From Candidatus Thorarchaeota archaeon (GTDB lineage Archaea; Asgardarchaeota; Thorarchaeia; Thorarchaeales; Thorarchaeaceae), in the NCBI GenBank assembly GCA_013138615.1, contig WTCK01000245.1, positions 1 to 6,145 of the forward strand: a DNA stretch of 6,145 nt. Direction: 5' to 3'. The translations under genes were made by a program, and so were the position numbers. Below the pieces are notes generated by a model. The model was given only the letters and a program-made list of their open reading frames with translations, did not search any database and had not been told where the DNA came from. This document shows, piece after piece, positions 5,492 to 6,145 of the stretch (its first letter is position 1; each line of letters opens with the position of its first letter).

Positions 5492-5938
5492 ATGGAGACT
5501 ATATTGGAAATGACAATTGAACCTCTCATGAATGCCTTGAAGGCTATGTCCCCCGAGGTCCTAGCGGTAATGCTTGACACGCTACCGATTGAGTTCTCAG
5601 TTGTGGACGCAGATGATAATGTTCTCTTTTGGAATCAGCATGGCACTCGCATATTCAAGCGAGGACCAGGTGTCATAGGCAGAAACGTACGCATTTGCCA
5701 TCCAAAAGGCAGTCTTGACAAGGTAGAGAAAGTTGTCAAGTACTTGAAGAGTGGCAAGGGTGACCACGTTGCCTTTTGGATTGACCTGCCAGATGGAGAA
5801 ACCACACGAAAGATACTCATACGATACTTTGCCATGCGTGACAGCGAGGGCAAGTACTTGGGCACGCTAGAAGCCTCATTGAACCTAACCCCACTTCAGA
5901 AGATTGAAGGCGAGAGTCGACTAGCCGATTTCGAGTGA
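5492..5938 (+). CDS. Single PAS-domain protein (resembles the PAS domain of DUF438 proteins)
   Basis: This 148-aa protein has a helical N-terminus (1-28) and one PAS domain at about 30-135. LPIEFSVVDADDNVLFWN (31-48) is the first beta hairpin. RIFKRGPGVIGRNVRICHP (53-71) is the helical segment, and SLDKVEKVVKYLKSGK follows it. FWIDLPD, ILIRYFAMRDSEGKYLGTLEAS (108-129) and a C-terminal helix complete the fold. The 'F.RGP.VIGR.V..CHP' string is typical of the PAS domain attached to DUF438 and hemerythrin-like proteins, but no such partner domain is present here. Cys69-His70-Pro71 could bind a metal or heme; that is inference. There is no kinase or DNA-binding output, so it probably acts through a partner. 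ATG 5492 gives the longest product; ATG 5510 (Met7) is an alternative. Its stop overlaps a GTG in frame with the following ferredoxin. Confidence 0.82.
   Translation: METILEMTIEPLMNALKAMSPEVLAVMLDTLPIEFSVVDADDNVLFWNQHGTRIFKRGPGVIGRNVRICHPKGSLDKVEKVVKYLKSGKGDHVAFWIDLPDGETTRKILIRYFAMRDSEGKYLGTLEASLNLTPLQKIEGESRLADFE
5534..5544. repeat. Third GCCTT/AAGGC dyad, inside the 5' end of the PAS gene
   Basis: GCCTT-G-AAGGC repeats the half-site of the two upstream dyads. It lies in codons 15-18 (Ala-Leu-Lys-Ala), so the sequence is also constrained by coding and may be coincidental. Confidence 0.3.
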
Positions 5939-5982
5939 GTTGGATCAGGCGATTTATTCGAGGTGTCGGATTCTCTATACGG

Positions 5983-6145
5983 ATGAGCTTCATCCCGGCT
6001 CCTGTGCCTATCGAAAAAGACTACCGTGTGACTTGGAACGTCGCCGAAGAGCTCAATGGACACGCTGTATGGACCACACACCGTCGCAAAGATGGAGTGA
6101 TTCATGGCACAACAGTTGGAGTACACCTGGAGTCGTGCGTCGGGT
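5983..6145 (+). CDS. Ferredoxin, zinc-containing archaeal type, N-terminal part only (3' end outside the window)
   Basis: An open frame from ATG 5983 runs off the right edge after 54 codons. The visible part reads KDYRVTWNVAEELNGHAVW (residues 12-30), then GVIHGTTVGVHLESCVG (38-54). As I remember it, the Sulfolobus zinc-containing ferredoxin has the same order: N-Y-R, a few residues, E-H-S-G-H-K-V-Y, then G-I-H-G-T-I-V-G-V and the first cluster cysteine. Here Cys52-Val-Gly at the edge would begin a CxGCxxC cluster motif. Such proteins carry two Fe-S clusters and move electrons in the cytoplasm. The zinc ligands would be His27 and His41; the third expected His is Leu24. An in-frame GTG at 5935 overlaps the PAS stop and would add 16 residues. 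ATG 5983 is preferred because it matches the family's N-terminus. The Fe-S core itself is not visible. Confidence 0.68.
   Translation, partial: MSFIPAPVPIEKDYRVTWNVAEELNGHAVWTTHRRKDGVIHGTTVGVHLESCVG

Noticed and set aside
1..6145. CRISPR array, tRNA, rRNA, insertion sequence or attachment site
   Set aside because: On reading both strands I saw no regularly spaced direct repeats, no tRNA-like cloverleaf, no transposase motifs and no terminal inverted repeats. The only strong periodicity is the coding LRR repeat.

Overview
The window looks archaeal. Start codons follow GGTG- or GGAGG-type ribosome binding sites, AT-rich TATA-like boxes sit upstream of several genes, and the right edge holds the start of what looks like an archaeal zinc-containing ferredoxin. 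A leucine-rich-repeat protein with the 'IDLSPL..C..L..L.L..N' pattern and a stand-alone PAS protein suggest an Asgard archaeon, perhaps Thorarchaeota. That lineage call is inference from remembered protein style, not from a marker gene.

Layout. Left edge to 798 (+): the C-terminal part of an ABC-2-type membrane permease, truncated by the window and open to base 1. 799-1057: a gap with no convincing gene. 1058-1351 (+): a small winged-helix regulator. From there the strand switches, and 1408-3371 (-) holds a compact operon read right to left: a PadR regulator (TTG start), a short-chain dehydrogenase/reductase (SDR) and a class I SAM methyltransferase, the last two overlapping by ATGA. Upstream of it, 3462-3953 (-) encodes a four-helix CopD-like membrane protein with its own TATA-like promoter. 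4084-4572 (-) encodes a small LRR protein with a strict 24-residue repeat. 4667-4762 (-) is a 31-codon gene starting in the stop codon of the next gene (TAATG) and ending in Gly-Gly-Ser-Cys. 4762-5328 (-) is a cytoplasmic sulfite-oxidase-fold molybdopterin oxidoreductase.

A divergent control region of about 160 bp (5329-5491), rich in inverted repeats, separates the oxidoreductase from a rightward pair: a single-PAS-domain protein (5492-5938) and the beginning of a ferredoxin (5983 to the right edge, incomplete).

The 4667-6145 stretch may be a redox module: a Mo-cofactor enzyme with a tiny downstream peptide, a PAS sensor candidate and an electron-carrying ferredoxin arranged around one shared regulatory region. 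The PadR-SDR-methyltransferase block looks like a self-contained regulated two-enzyme operon. The features most worth a second look are the 31-aa GGSC peptide, the GCCTT/AAGGC dyads around the PAS promoter, the ferredoxin N-terminus with one expected zinc-ligand histidine missing, and the LRR protein's cysteine ladder.
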